The notes: a model not told the origin generated them from the letters alone. DNA of 64,000 nucleotides from Pteria penguin (GCA_035048485.1 CM068589.1:8963869-9027868), one strand, 5' to 3'. Shown: positions 1-12,238, counted from the first letter of the stretch. Translations and numbers: made by a program.

Positions 1-965
1 GACTTTGTCCCAAAGTCATAGGTCAGAGGTCAAGGTCACAACATGCAAAGTGAGTAAAACTTTGTCCAGGCTATTCTTGTCCTGTGCATGGATTTCAACA
101 GCATTTGACAGAATTCTTACTTAGATCCCAAAGGTGTGTAAAACCTTGTTCGGGCCATAAGTTCTTTCCCTGTGCATGGATTTCAATAGTATTTCACAGA
201 ATTGTTACACTTGACTCAAGGTCAAAGGTCAAGGTCACAACATGCAAAGTGAATAAAACGTTGTTCGGGCCATGACTTCTTTCCCTGTGCATAGATTTCA
301 ATAATATTTCACAGAATTGTTACCAAGGGTGTGTCATGACCTTGACCATCAAAGGTGAAGGTCACAACATGCAAATTGAACAAAACCTTGTTCGGGCCAT
401 AACTTCTTCCCCTGAGCATGGATTTCGATATTAATTCACAGAATCGTTACTTAGGCCCCAAGGGTGTGTCATGACATTGACCCAAGGTCATAGGTCAAAG
501 GTCTAGGTCACAAAAACTTTGTTACTATGATAAGATGCTATGTAATGCGATAACTCAAGTAAACCTCAGTTGTTTTTAATGAAACTTACATAGAATGCTT
601 AAATAAAGTAGGGGAAGCCACTGTTCAGTTTTGAGCAAATCCCATTTTGTTGTTACAGAGTTATGGGACTTGGATCCCTCTTTTTGGATTTCAGTATTTC
701 ATAAAAGTATTACCAAAGAGACCCATGTTTGGGGGTAATAAAACCATACTTTCACATTCATCCCGTCGAAAGTAAGCGACGGGCGTATTATGCCATGCTA
801 GGCGTTGCTCCTGTTTTTTATTTTGGTCTGAAATAAAATTTGACATATTTTCAACATTTGTGTTGACTTACTCAGTAATGCAAAAATAAATGAATTCTTC
901 CTTCCTGCATGACTGATCATCTAGGTAATCAGGTGAGCGATATAGGCCCACTTGGGCCTCTTGTT
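1..965 (+). mobile_element. Minisatellite-bearing non-autonomous element (Helitron/HINE-like)
   Basis: The first ~510 bases hold about four imperfect tandem units of ~115-128 bp. Each carries 'ttgttcgggccat', 'cctgtgcatggatttca' and 'ggtcaaggtcacaacatgc'. A unique segment follows, ending near 965 with 'aggcccacttgggcct' and a T-rich end; GGCCCA-ctt-GGGCC can form a short hairpin. An internal minisatellite plus a terminal hairpin is known for Helitron-like interspersed elements of molluscs; that class is inference here. The left end lies outside the window. The 63-aa frame at 84-275 is repeat sequence, not a gene. Confidence 0.5.
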
Positions 966-1960
966 TCTCCTTAACCCCCACCTCTTTCTCTCTTATTATA
1001 TATAGAAAGGCAGTAGAACTTATCTTAACCACTACAAAGAGAAATGAACAATTAAATACGTAATACCCGAAGTATTGATAGGGAGTAAGATGTTGTGATC
1101 TAGATTGCCAAGCATCAATGCTCCTGACAAGTCGTTCATTATATTCTGCCTGCTTTCCAAATCAGGAGCTTTTACAGTTTTCATATGTCATGTAACAATG
1201 GTTCATTCAGCAATATGAAATTTTAGTGTCTTCTCGGTTATCGACTAGCAGGACCCTTCTTTCTCATATATATATATATTTATTCGTAAGAATATAAGCA
1301 AATATCAAACAAAATATTACAAAACGATTAAAGGTGAGGGATATCAGAAAGGAATACCGACTGTTACAGTCGAAAGGCTTTAAATTTATTAAAATATGGA
1401 AGCTTGAGGAAATATAGGAATCAGTCGTGTTAATTTATTGCAAGCTGTAATTACCTTTTATTCTGTTTGACACCAATCAAAGAAACTATCCAACCCGTTC
1501 TCCAAATTGAACAATAGTGGTTAAGATATTTAGACCTATAAATATCGCAAGATGTTTGGAGGGTTATAAATCCCTGATTAACTTCTAACGATATCTTTTG
1601 TCGATTATGATCTGAAATTGGTTGCAAAATATTTCCATTCAGCCAAGCTCGATAGCCATTTCCTTGAACGTTATTAATGTGACAATATGCTTCAAGTTCG
1701 GTGCTTTCGATGAATGAAGTATACTATACTATAGTTTAGCGATGGTTTGCTTTACAAAGGAACATACACTTACACAAATGTCATTGATAAAAGAATGCTA
1801 TTATAAGATAACGTTTTAACTTTCTATCACCTCAACATGAAGCCATGTGATAGTCGACCAGAGTGATTATTAGTTCAACATTTATTGTTACATGTATGCA
1901 CATTTTAAAAGTGTTTCACCACAATTTACATATTCGTAGATAAATTGGGTCTCTACAGAT
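966..1960. other. No gene seen
   Basis: AT-rich sequence with a short (AT) run near 1270. No exon-like frame or recognisable repeat was found. Confidence 0.5.
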
Positions 1961-1967
1961 TGCAGCA

Positions 1968-2380
1968 ATGCTGAGGTATTTCACCGTGGCGGTAAGTAAA
2001 TAAGACTAAAATAATCATAGATATGATATTACACCTGGACTATAGCCATTCTCTGTGGTGCATTTACAGAGGGAGCATCTTCCTGTAGCCATTCTTGCCA
2101 ACAAACAAAACAAGAACAACACTACATCATCCAGTATAAATCAAGACTGTATGGTGGAACGTTTGAACAATTAAAGTATATTTCTGCAAAACAAGCCGAT
2201 TGCGACAAATATATTGACGGAAATACGATGGCCTTTAATAGCACACAACAGGACACCACGGGATTAAGGCCAGAAGCGGGAGTCAATTATTTTTTTTATA
2301 TCTCTGCGTTGAAGAGTTCCACCCCGTTCGTGTACGATAACTTCAATTCAGTTGTTAGTCACACTTCAATGCTCATATAA
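1968..2380 (+). CDS. Possible signal-peptide exon plus cysteine-containing extracellular exon
   Basis: ATG at 1968 opens an eight-codon exon (MLRYFTVA) ending at a strong donor, GTAAGT at 1992. After 'ctatag' at 2041-2045 a frame stays open for 111 codons (2045-2380). It starts with the hydrophobic AILCGAFTEGASSC, which would complete a signal peptide, then a CSHSC cluster, 'YKSRLYGGTFEQLKYISAK', a DCDKYIDGNT stretch and 'EAGVNYFFYIS'. A possible donor, GTTAGT, lies at 2354 before the TAA. The splice phase between the two exons is off by one base, so there is either an indel or a different first exon. Another exon-like end is at 2475 (GAAAG|GTAATT). I do not recognise the family. An extracellular domain is inferred only from the leader and cysteines. 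Confidence 0.4.
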
Positions 2381-3304
2381 ATCATGATTCATAACCTGAG
2401 TAGTCATTATAATTCTCCAATGAAAGGAAATGAATCAATTCAAACCCCTGTTCAAAGGGAATCTGAAGAAGAAAGGTAATTTTGTGATATATGTTTTCGG
2501 AAGGGTATACTTGCATGACCCCCCTCCCTTGTCCAGGACCTCTTTTTAAAAATGGCGGTGTTTACCAATGGTTATAATATTTTGCATTCTATGACATGAA
2601 AGCAATGTCAATTAGATACAGTTATTATTACAGGAAAATTGTCAAAGAGTCTAGTGCAAAACCTGCATGTATTATGATATACCGTTTTGGACAATATATT
2701 CCCAGTGAGGCAAATATTTCCAATCATTTTCTTGGAATTGCCTTTTAAGTATTTTATATTCTTCATGCATACTCTTTTATGCGTTTTTGCAAAGACTGCA
2801 ATGCATATTGTAGGTACTGAGCGTTGTGCTGGCAAGAGTATATCATCAAGAGACATAACTTTTATTCATGGTTTACAGAATAAATGCAAGTGTCATTTTC
2901 CCAGTGCCATTTTCATAAAGTTACAAGGGAAAGGTGCAAAGTTTCGCCTTTATTTAGAAATATGTATTTTAGAGATCTTCTATTTGAATTCTGAACAGAA
3001 AATATCTGCTAGAAAATTTTCTGTTATGAAATGTGTATTTCTGCCTATATGAGGCAATGAATACATTCCATGTTCTGTCAAATCAGGAAGTTGGAAAATC
3101 TCAAAATGTTTATTGGTAGCCATATCAAAGGTTACAATGAAACTCAATAATGCTCAAGTTTAATACAGCACCTCAAAATTGATAGAAACTGTCCTTAAAT
3201 GACCATTCCGTTAGATATCACTAGCTTATCAGTAGTAGATTACCAGCTGAAAACACTTGTAAAAACGATTAACAGTCCGTTGCAGAAAGTCACAGTTTGA
3301 ACTT

Positions 3305-3480
3305 GATCAAGAGACGCTCACTCCTTCTGGGCATCAAGTCTCACCTCTGAAATTCAGGGGTCCGTGAATGTTCACTGTGGTATATTATTAAAAGTGCCAT
3401 AGACATGTGACACCACTTACTTTCGTGTTTTATATTAACGTCATACTTCTTCCCTTTGCAGTGTGGAGCTCGTATAAAGT
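3305..3480 (+). repeat. Structured module H with conserved flank (interspersed repeat)
   Basis: Contains 'gagacgctcactccttctgg', then the hairpin ACCTCTG-aaatt-CAGGGGT, then 'ccgtgaatg' and 'cactgtggtatatt'. The copy at 4371 shares the module and about 100 bases downstream, to 'ttactttcgtgtttt'. The copy at 61855 is more diverged. The three form one interspersed family. Confidence 0.7.
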
Positions 3481-3578
3481 TCTCCGCGGAGGGTTTGATT
3501 TATGTGTTATTATATTCTATTTCCTGGTATTGTTTGGCTGTGGCACTGTCTACAGAGTATTTTTTTCACATTCAAGTG

Positions 3579-4317
3579 TACAAACTTCGATATCTCGAAC
3601 ACTGATATCTCGAATACCTGGGATATCTCGAAGTCGAACGTCGGTCCCGAAGAAAATCCTTCATATTATGATTAAACCCACCCCGAATGTAACTGATATG
3701 TAGAGTACCATGCTTATGCCGAATACATTTTCAAGTCCCGAAGTTCTTATTTACCCGGTTTATCTCGAAATTGGCTTCTTATTGACAATACCCCCGTGGC
3801 GTTTACCCTAGATGACAAGTCGCTCGCGTGGTGTAATTAATTGACCGTGTCGGTATTACACAATGGATCGCTTCCGTGCGTACCATGTTATTTATACCAA
3901 ATATTAGTAATGATGATAGCTTATCAAATTCGACCTAGAATTTAATAATTATCATTAACTGTAATTAGTGCTTTTTCATAGCTGCACCTATTTAAAGAAA
4001 TTTCTTTACAGCATTCATAAACCTTTTTTTTCAAATCCATGTGTATGTTTGTGTATTTTAAGCAAAGTTATAGTGGTAAAATCAAATAATGAAACGTGTC
4101 TTTATCTTGTCTTGCGTGTTAGCCCGTCCTCGGTATAACATGACGTTTTCAGTTTTGGAGTATATTCTCTTTATTCATAAAATATAAAAAGTATGATGAG
4201 ATTTAGATTAATTATGTATAATTATGTATATATATATAATTTGGATATCTCGAACTACGGTTATCTCGAAGTATATTCCGCGGCCCTTCGACTTCGAGAT
4301 AACGACGTTTAACTGTA
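3579..4317. mobile_element. Pogo/Tigger-like non-autonomous DNA element
   Basis: The left end 'tacaaacttcgatatctcga' and the right end, read inverted as 'tacagttaaacgtcgttatc', form terminal inverted repeats flanked by TA. 'atatctcga' boxes recur near both ends, as expected of subterminal transposase binding sites. No transposase frame is inside. TA targets and CAGT-type ends are typical of the Tc1/mariner-pogo group; the subgroup is inference. It sits between two copies of the structured module (3305 and 4371). Confidence 0.6.
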
Positions 4318-4370
4318 TATACAATGCTGAAATAATTTTGTTTCGTTTGTAATTAAAGGCATTTACAGAG

Positions 4371-4520
4371 GATGCGGCTAGCCAAACAGGAGACGCTCAC
4401 TCCTTCCGGGCACCTGGTCACACCTGCGAATTTCAGGTGTCCGTGAATGTCCACTGTGGTATATTGTTGTAAGTGCCATAATCATGTAAAACCAGTTACT
4501 TTCGTGTTTTGCATAGAAAA
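4371..4520 (+). repeat. Structured module G with conserved flank
   Basis: 'ggctagcc' palindrome, GGAG-acgctca-CTCC hairpin, then a perfect seven-pair hairpin ACACCTG-cgaattt-CAGGTGT. At that last stem the copy at 3305 reads ACCTCTG...CAGGGGT, so the changes keep pairing. Confidence 0.75.
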
Positions 4521-6616
4521 AATTAAAAACGCATAAAGGCTTCTTTGGATGAAATTTATAGATTGTTGTTTTTATATTATTTAAAGTCTGTTCAATGTGT
4601 TGGTAAAGCTGGCATAAAATATGCGATGTGTTTATCTACTCTTATTCTGACGTACACCACAGAGATTGCGGATTGTCTAATTTTTGACGTAACGCTTGTT
4701 AACTGTTTTGACGCAGACTCTCATTCACATCGCCGAACACCACGTCGCCACTGCAATGGACGATCGCTTTGATTTACTGCATCATTATAGTTGATTGCGG
4801 ATACACATCGTATACCTACTGAAAATACTTTTATGCATTAATATACTGTCTTTATATCGCGGTGTAACACGAGCGGATTTGCTTGAGGGTTATCATTATT
4901 TTTTTCCGTGCCATCTCTTTTCATTTACATGAATTATTAATGGACATTCTTAATTGTTTAAAACAAGATAGGCCTAGATTAAATATCAGAATAATACATA
5001 TGAGAATACGTATGTCTCAATTCAGTGCGGCATATTAGAAAGAATTCCGACTGTAGTAGAAAGTGTGTAAATTACTTGAGATCTGGAGGCTTTAGCATGA
5101 ATCAGTCTTGATAAGTTATTGCTTGCTGTAATTACCTATTCATTGACATGACGCACATCAAAGAAAATATTCTTTAAACTGAGTAAAAATAATTAATATT
5201 GGAGGGATATTATTCGCTGAATAACTTATAAAGTTGTCTTAACTGTCGATAATCTAAATATGCTAGCCATCTCCTTCTATGCAATGAATGCAACGATTTG
5301 AAAGAAGCAATCTGATTAGACACATAGCTATCTACTCCGCATTTACTACATATATGGAACAAATATAGAATCAATAGAAATGCTTTTAATTACATAGTCG
5401 TCAAAGTAAACTTGAGTCCTTGTTCTTCTACAAACAAAGTCATTCATAGTTATTTTTTTTTTTCTGTTCGCCTTTTTGTTAGTTTATAAAACAGTTACTT
5501 GCCTCTAGATCCATATTTGTTTTTTTTTTTTCAATGCAAGATGTCACATATGTGATAAGAAATATAAACCAAGGCAATAATTAGTAAAGGGCCTTTGAAT
5601 CCGGAAGTATTGTGCCATATACGCTGTCCTGAAATCATTAATAGTACGATCATATTCTGAACTTTATTAAAATTTACATTATTTCCTTTACTGATTGGTG
5701 ACCGTACTCAATAAGTATTTTTAAAAAATATTTCGCCATGGTTAATATATGCGTATACATATCCGTATATACACGTAGTAGGGTCACCCGGAATGTTGGG
5801 TTGATTCATTGCAATCTTTGCGGTGATTCAGCGTTAACCCCTACGTCAGTTAAAGAGCGAAGATGGCGATGATTAGTTGCTAAGACTTGAACATCGCAGT
5901 GATAACATGAAAACTGTACAATAACCGTTCACTGTGGTTTAAAAGACGTAATATATACATATGATTCTATTGTTTACATGAAGTCATACAAAGAATGGCG
6001 TGACATCGTGCAGGTATAGATATGATTTAGGTAATATACAATTACTCCATACATTCACAGTACAGAATGCTATGACAAACATAAAATTTATTTCTTTGAC
6101 ATTATATCGGAATGATATATGGATAATTTAACATGGTTAGAAATGGTGAGAAACCAAGAAAAATTATTTATATTAGAATTTACCACCTCATTGATGTAGA
6201 CAAAATTTAAACTTATACTTGGAAATAATAAATCACTTTTAATTCAATATTACAAATTCTCGTCTTCCAAAATCCAGTTGTCTTGACGCATTGAATATAC
6301 AGTTTACTTCGCATGATCTCTCTAAGTATAATTGATAAACAAATCGAAATTCCCAACAATGGTTGAAATATAACTGTATGGTTTGCAAAAACACCGTACG
6401 GGGTCTGTAGATTTTATACTGCGATCTGCTTGTACACATAAGTACTCAAATGTTAATATGTGAAGCACGTTCCATAATTATCTTACGTTATATACAAGCA
6501 TAGATGATGTTATGAATCAGCAACTGCATGGGTTACCTATGAGGATAGTAATGACGATGTTATCCAAGAGTACGTTCGATCCTGGCTCTCTATTGACCTA
6601 ATATAAGTTAACTACA
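4521..6616. other. No gene seen
   Basis: AT-rich intergenic or intronic sequence. The 75-aa frame at 4545 lacks any recognisable motif or codon signal. Confidence 0.4.
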
Positions 6617-7080
6617 TACAGGTAAACTTCGACATCTCAACATCGGATATCTCGACAACCCGCTTATCTCGACGCCAGCCCTCGGTTCAAACGTTTTTCC
6701 CTTAATAATCTGATTAATTTTAGCCCGGATATCTCGACATTCCCTATGTCGACTGCTATGCTTATTTCTACTTCATTTTGCAGTACCGTCATCAAAATTT
6801 ACATGGTTTATCTCAACAGCGTCTTCTTATTAGTGGATTATAACAGTAACCAAGCCTTAATTGACTAATTGATCGGTAAGAGATACACGTAATTACTTGA
6901 CCGTAACGACCTGCGCATCGACGGCTTGCCTTATTTCAATAACTGTCAAAACTATTATACGCAAATGATAAAATTGGATGATGTTTGCAAATGTTCATTT
7001 AAAGATAAATTTGATGATTCATTTTACATGAATAAGCTTCGGCCAACGTTAAATACTTTTATACATCACGATAGTATTTA
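6617..7080 (+). mobile_element. Second, partial pogo/Tigger-like element
   Basis: Begins 'tacaggtaaacttcgacatc' followed by several 'atctcgac' boxes. Its internal order parallels the element at 3579, including 'gtttatctc', 'cttcttatt' and a later 'taattacttgaccgt'. No right terminal repeat is visible, so it is truncated or too decayed; the right border is approximate. Confidence 0.5.
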
Positions 7081-7479
7081 AAAGGGCGTTCATTCTCAAT
7101 ATACTATCAAATTCGTCTATGCGATGTCATAGTCAGATTCTCCTTTGTATAGACTTAATTGAAAAAGTAAGCACAAAAAGTATTAAGTTATCTGTATCTG
7201 TCTGTCTGTCTGCCTGTCTGTCTCTCTCCAAAAACATTGGATTGAAAGCCTTACGATGTATCTTTGAGTTTTGTAAATATTGTCTACAACCTTTTAGCCA
7301 ATATGAAATACACACAAATAGCATCACTAGGATACTATCCTGCCATCAGACTCGGTCTAGTTTGGTACAGTCTACAGCATGATGGGAGAGGACTTTAACC
7401 TTTTCACTATAAATACTACCCTGTGTAGTTTTTCTTTACTGTCCCATGAAAAAGAAGAAAGAAGATATCTGACCTAACT

Positions 7480-7660
7480 GCAAGACACAAATCAATAAGG
7501 ATATATAATGTACAAAAACACCATTTTAGACAAATAAACACAGAAAACGACATTACAAAATATTCGATGGTATTGCAATTATGATTCTGATCTAGAACGG
7601 TCAGTTAAAGTAATAAACGTCACAATTGGTGTGGAAGAAAACATCTATGAAACAAACATG
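7480..7660 (-). repeat. 3'-end fragment of B-family PLE
   Basis: Shares 'acgacattacaaaatattcgat', 'acggtcagttaaagtaa' and 'aacgtcac...ggtgtgg' with the 3' end of the PLE at 21475-21740, in the same orientation. It is diverged. Confidence 0.55.
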
Positions 7661-8240
7661 CCCTATTAAAATAGAGAGTTTCGACTTAGAATATTGGAAT
7701 ACATATCTGTACATATTGATAAAGGAATGTAACGAATGAATAGGTGTTAATAAAATAATATACGTACAGCAGAAGTTTACCTTATCATAATAGATTTTCT
7801 TCTCAGTTTCATTTCTTGAAGCTTAAGCAGATTTACAATGCTGACAAAAGTGCTAAGGTATGTATAAGTGACGAAGTGTCAGGGAGAATTTTAATAATCT
7901 CCATCCAACACTGAATATCTATCGTCAGATAATTTCAATAGGGAATTATTAGTATTTTCTATATATTTTGATTAGAATAGTAACATGTAGACTATGTATT
8001 ATCTTGTGTAATAGTATTGGTTATTGTCATTAAAACGATCTAGTGTTGATTACTTCGTTATTTGTATGTTGACTTATTAATGTTGTTTCGTCACTAATTT
8101 AATCATATCCTGCAGTTGACAGAGAGATAAGAGAACAAATCGTCATTTCATGAGTTCATTAAAACGCAATACACTAGGCCTACATTAAACAACAAAACAA
8201 GAATTGATGAATAAAGGTAAAGTAATCGTAATAGGAAACG
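7661..8240. other. No gene seen
   Basis: AT-rich sequence without a recognisable coding or repeat signal. Confidence 0.4.
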
Positions 8241-8249
8241 GCCGCAGCG

Positions 8250-8846
8250 ATGGTCCTGGAGTTAGCTGGTAATATTGCGTGTATACTTCTTTGGAAAGGG
8301 ATACGTCAACATTTCTTGATTTCAATGTTGTTTCAGGTCTCAGAGACCAGATCCGCAGTAAGAATGGAACTCGAAAGTTTTGAAAGAAGTCATGATTTTA
8401 TAAAGAGACACGGTATTGAAATTAACACTATCTGCAACCGAATCAACATGCACAAATTTGAAAATATTTCAAAGAGTACAAATCCAAGATATTGTTCCAA
8501 AATCCACAACTCGAAGTCGAAGAAACACGACAATTCATATGTAAATATAATATAAACAATCACGAAGAAGACATACCCAAAATTGAACAAAACGTTGACT
8601 TATTGCACTTAACAACAGCTAAGACAAGAGTCATAGACAAATTCGGGCCTAGGTTTTGAAGCACGCATGCTTTTCCGCAAGCGACTGTAGGGAGACCCCG
8701 ATGTGTTTAAAGAAATTAGAAAATAATTTTGCATTAACTGAGGATTTACGAAATATGGACATGCTGAATTACATCCGGAAAAAGCAAGACATAAGAAGTG
8801 GTTTGATGGGTAAAGTAAAGGATATAGATCATACTTATGCGCTATA
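8250..8846 (+). pseudogene. Possible coding relic, unidentified
   Basis: A good acceptor (poly-T then 'tttcag') at 8332-8337 precedes a frame to 8555. Further on, short charged stretches appear in different frames, such as 'TAKTRVIDKFGPRF' near 8625 and 'LENNFALTEDLRNMDMLNYI' near 8720, ending at a stop at 8845. The pieces look protein-like but are separated by stops and frame changes, which suggests a decayed gene or transposon frame. I do not recognise the family. Chance open frames in AT-rich DNA remain possible. Confidence 0.25.
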
Positions 8847-9539
8847 AACGGACGCAACCATCTTCAGATCACGTGACTATCCGGCATTAAGGTACTGAAT
8901 ATTGCTATCATCAGCCTAGTCTCGTGTTATCAGTCAAGGTTTTTTTAAACAAGTTTACAATTCCTTGCATCACCTGATGCTACCTACTGGTTTGGTTTTT
9001 TTCATCATTGTGTCTTTAATGTGTTGTTTTTGATAGTGACAGTGATTATGACAGAAATACAGAATATTTGCCTCGATGAGTTGTCTTAGTAACATTACTT
9101 TACAAATCCTAAAGCAAACGGTGATAGATCCAATCTTATCGCTTGTAATGCGAGATTTTTTCATGAATAATTGCCTGTTTAGTATTGATCTATTGAAATT
9201 AAATTATTTCAGAGAGATACGTCTCTGGTTATTCCCATGATTGTTACTTCGATCCATGTCCCTATGTCGAGTTGTAGCTTGTACTAACAGAAATGGATTG
9301 TGTTACAGGTGTAAAACCAGGTTGTAATCTCTGGTCAGCAATATATCGGCCCAGGTATCCTTGGCAAAAGTGAAAGCTACATTCCAGAAACTGTCGTCCG
9401 TATTTCACAATAAACTTACTAGATACATGTCTGCTGTTTAACCCCTTCATCCGTAAGACTATTATTGATACACGTGTACATTTGTATGTTGATTGGATAA
9501 AATTAATTAACATTGCGCACACGAGAAAAGCATGCATAG

Positions 9540-9690
9540 TGAATTGATGTTCGTTCTTTATCCTGTGGTGGATCCCAGGGGGGTGTCAAGGTGCGAATTT
9601 TGTCAATTTTAACAGAAAATGGGCCAAAATACAATGTCACTGTCGGTGGTGGGGCGAGCGCCCCCTCCGATCCCTCTTAATCCGCCACTG
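9540..9690 (+). repeat. Short interspersed-repeat end
   Basis: Contains 'ggatcccaggggggtg' and ends 'ccctcttaatccgccactg', with a GC-rich core. The general plan resembles the repeat at 33540-33866 ('gcggatctagaaa', 'ctcccat'), but no full alignment can be shown by eye. Confidence 0.3.
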
Positions 9691-9839
9691 TTTAAGTTAT
9701 TTTACGTTCGAAGTATCGCCTCCGTAGAGTTGTATTCAATTTTCAAAGAACTGCAGGTCATGTTCCAAAAAATCATATACAGATTTTTAAAAGGATTTTC
9801 CGAAACTTTCAACCCTAGGTTTTGCAAATGTGGATAGCC

Positions 9840-10270
9840 TAAATTTGGAAATAGGTAAGTAGATGATGATATTTCTCATCCCCGGTTTGCCTCTTTCATG
9901 TGTATAGGGTTAAAGGCCGAGCTTGACCTACATGAAAATCCAATGGTAGTGCAATTAAGCGCATTTGGAGTTGGGCGGTCCTGGCCGCTGTAGCAGCGAT
10001 AAAAATAACACACAGCGTGTTTCGGCCGAGTACAAACACATGCTTCCCACATAGGTTACTTTACAAAGTGAAGGCTAAAGATGCATCACAGAAAATAATA
10101 AATATCAATTACACCTCGTACTTGAAAATACCTATGATTAGTTTTATGCCATAACAATCGTTCGAATTTATATCGAAATGCAATACACCTCCCCCCTTCC
10201 CCCGTATAGAAAACCGGTAATTGCATCCTTTATCAATTAGCAAACAAAGTATATACAATATTTTTATGAT
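9840..10270. other. No gene seen
   Basis: Mixed-composition sequence upstream of the reading frame at 10281. A CpG-containing stretch lies near 9960-10030, but no defined promoter motif was found. Confidence 0.35.
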
Positions 10271-10280
10271 AGACATTAAA

Positions 10281-10870
10281 TATGGAAGGAAAACAGAAAT
10301 TAACTTTAAATGTTACGGAGTTGAAATTGAAAGGTATGAAAAATGAAAACTTTATTTATGCTAAACAATTGGGACTTACACCTCCTTGACCCACCACAAC
10401 ACACTGGAATTGGCGGGAGTTCGTACGCGCTATTCCAGGGAGCGGACAAAGTGACTCCGACGGACTTTGGTGAAAATACTATTATATGCGATGGAGACGA
10501 ACATAATGCAGAGGAGACCTTTGTAATATCGCAAGACCCGAGCAGTGAAGAGTGTCCGTTTTGTTTATGCAGACCTTGTATAACGGACGAAAGTAATACT
10601 CAGTTGTGGTGGGAATCCGAACCCAGTGTAGCTTATCAACGGAACCCTAAGATAAGAAAAGATAAATATAAAAGGTTTTGGAAAATGTTATTGCATCGCG
10701 GTGTGTGGAACGATCAAAGACACAATGACAGAAAATCTAGAGCACAAGAACATGACATGCAAGGTCAAGAATGGCACAGACGCGAAATGCCTTCGTGTGT
10801 AGTGAATTTGTTGAGGTCATGGCTTCCCAATCCAAAAGATAAACCGTACATGGGACATATGCGGGAATGA
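10281..10870 (+). CDS. Single-exon cysteine-cluster protein, N-terminal frameshift
   Basis: The open frame 10343-10870 (175 codons) has balanced composition and looks genuinely coding. It has an acidic first half (GGSSYALFQGADKVT), then CPFCLCRPC, a C-x2-C-x-C-x2-C cluster that could bind metal. A basic tryptophan-rich stretch (KYKRFWKMLLHRGVWNDQR) and a C-terminal MPSCVVNLLRSWLPNPK and YMGHMRE follow. From memory this matches a large family of short uncharacterised proteins in corals and molluscs, and its end weakly recalls the intracellular domain of P2X7 receptors; both are unverified. A better N-terminus starts at ATG 10281 in another frame (MEGKQKLTLNVTELKLKGMK) and runs into a stop at 10389-10391, just where the long frame takes over. 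One indel near 10385 would join them. No intron or AATAAA is seen. Confidence 0.6.
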
Positions 10871-12000
10871 AACTTACTCACCATGCAGTCTAATTAAAAC
10901 CAAAAAAAGTGTAAGTACAAACTATATTAATTTTCGGTTTTTATATCATCCAACATCGGAATTCACAAATTGTCGTTATACAATAGTTAAATACACCAGC
11001 AAACAATGCTTTAACGTTTTATGTGTACTATAAATTCGTGGATGCACTTGGATAATCAGAGACAGACCAGTAAGTCAACTTATTATTGTATATAATTATA
11101 TATTTTTTGTCATTACTTGACGAGGCACTCTTGCTGTCACAGTTGGCGCTAAATTTCTTATCAGACCGTCAACATGTGCTGCTACTCGCACTACATCCGT
11201 GTAAACAATAACACACGAAAACACGCCAACTAACGAACGAAATTGAACTTGAAATTAGTTAATGAGGTCTGCTTCAGAATTTTGATGAATAAATATATAA
11301 TTATGGAAAAGTTTCATTACAATATCAGTTGATACGAACATGTTTATTACGGAGAGGAATAAACACAACAATTTTCGTGAGTTAAATCGACGTAATTGTT
11401 GATAATTTTACAAATTTATTGCTGCAATCTGAACGTGTCTCGAAAAATCAGATCTACCACCATTTTCTTGATTGGGCGCTATTTATACTCCTTTAAGGCC
11501 TATAACGTCTCTCCTCAACAAAACCCGACTTGAAAGATTCAGTGAGATAATATAAATATAACAAATAATGTCCTTCTTCCTTCTCTTTGTTAATCTATTT
11601 GTATAATATTTATCTACATGACCAGCAGATTTCATCGAAAAATTCCTAGTACTTCCGAGATATCCAGCAACAAGTTCAGGGTGACCCAGTTTTGAGCTTA
11701 CTAGAAATTAGCGTGGTCCCGGAAAAGGGTCTGTATATTCCAGTGTATAGTAGTTGGTTTTCAAATGCAACGAGTAGGCTACCAACGATTATTCTTAAAA
11801 CATTTTCAAATTGAAGACCGTACCTCGATTCGACAAATTAAGTCCCTAACTATTCTTAATCGCAAAATCCTTTGCTAGCTGTATTGCTTTTCAAACATGA
11901 CGCCATTTTGATTCACCTGGATGGGCAAATGAAACAAGCGATCTGATTGGACCACAGGCGATTATATAAATGAAAAATAGTAATGGTGTCCTGTTTGAAA
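10871..12000. other. No gene seen
   Basis: AT-rich sequence; no supported coding frame, tRNA or clear repeat. Confidence 0.4.
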
Positions 12001-12135
12001 AGTCTAAGGTACGGGAGGGGGGCAACCCCCTCCTATAGGAGCTATACATGAGGGAGATACTCCTTAGATTTAGAGTGATTTACTTAATTTGATGACTGGA
12101 AATATGAAGTATATATTTAATGTCAGCACAAAAGC

Positions 12136-12238
12136 ACTGAAAACTAGACTTATGATGCCCTCGGGAACTATTAGTCCACCAGCAGTGACACCGGCCTAGT
12201 GGTGTTAATAATTATAGAACATAAGTCTAGTTTTCAGT
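12136..12238. repeat. Perfect 19-bp inverted repeat with 65-nt spacer
   Basis: ACTGAAAACTAGACTTATG at 12136-12154 is exactly reverse-complemented at 12220-12238. The spacer holds 'ccaccag' and 'ctagtggtg', which can extend the hairpin in its middle. On the minus strand it directly follows the hammerhead-like motif. Confidence 0.85.

Noticed and set aside
9262..9537. 91-codon minus frame
   Set aside because: No motif, splice context or codon signal beyond chance in this region.
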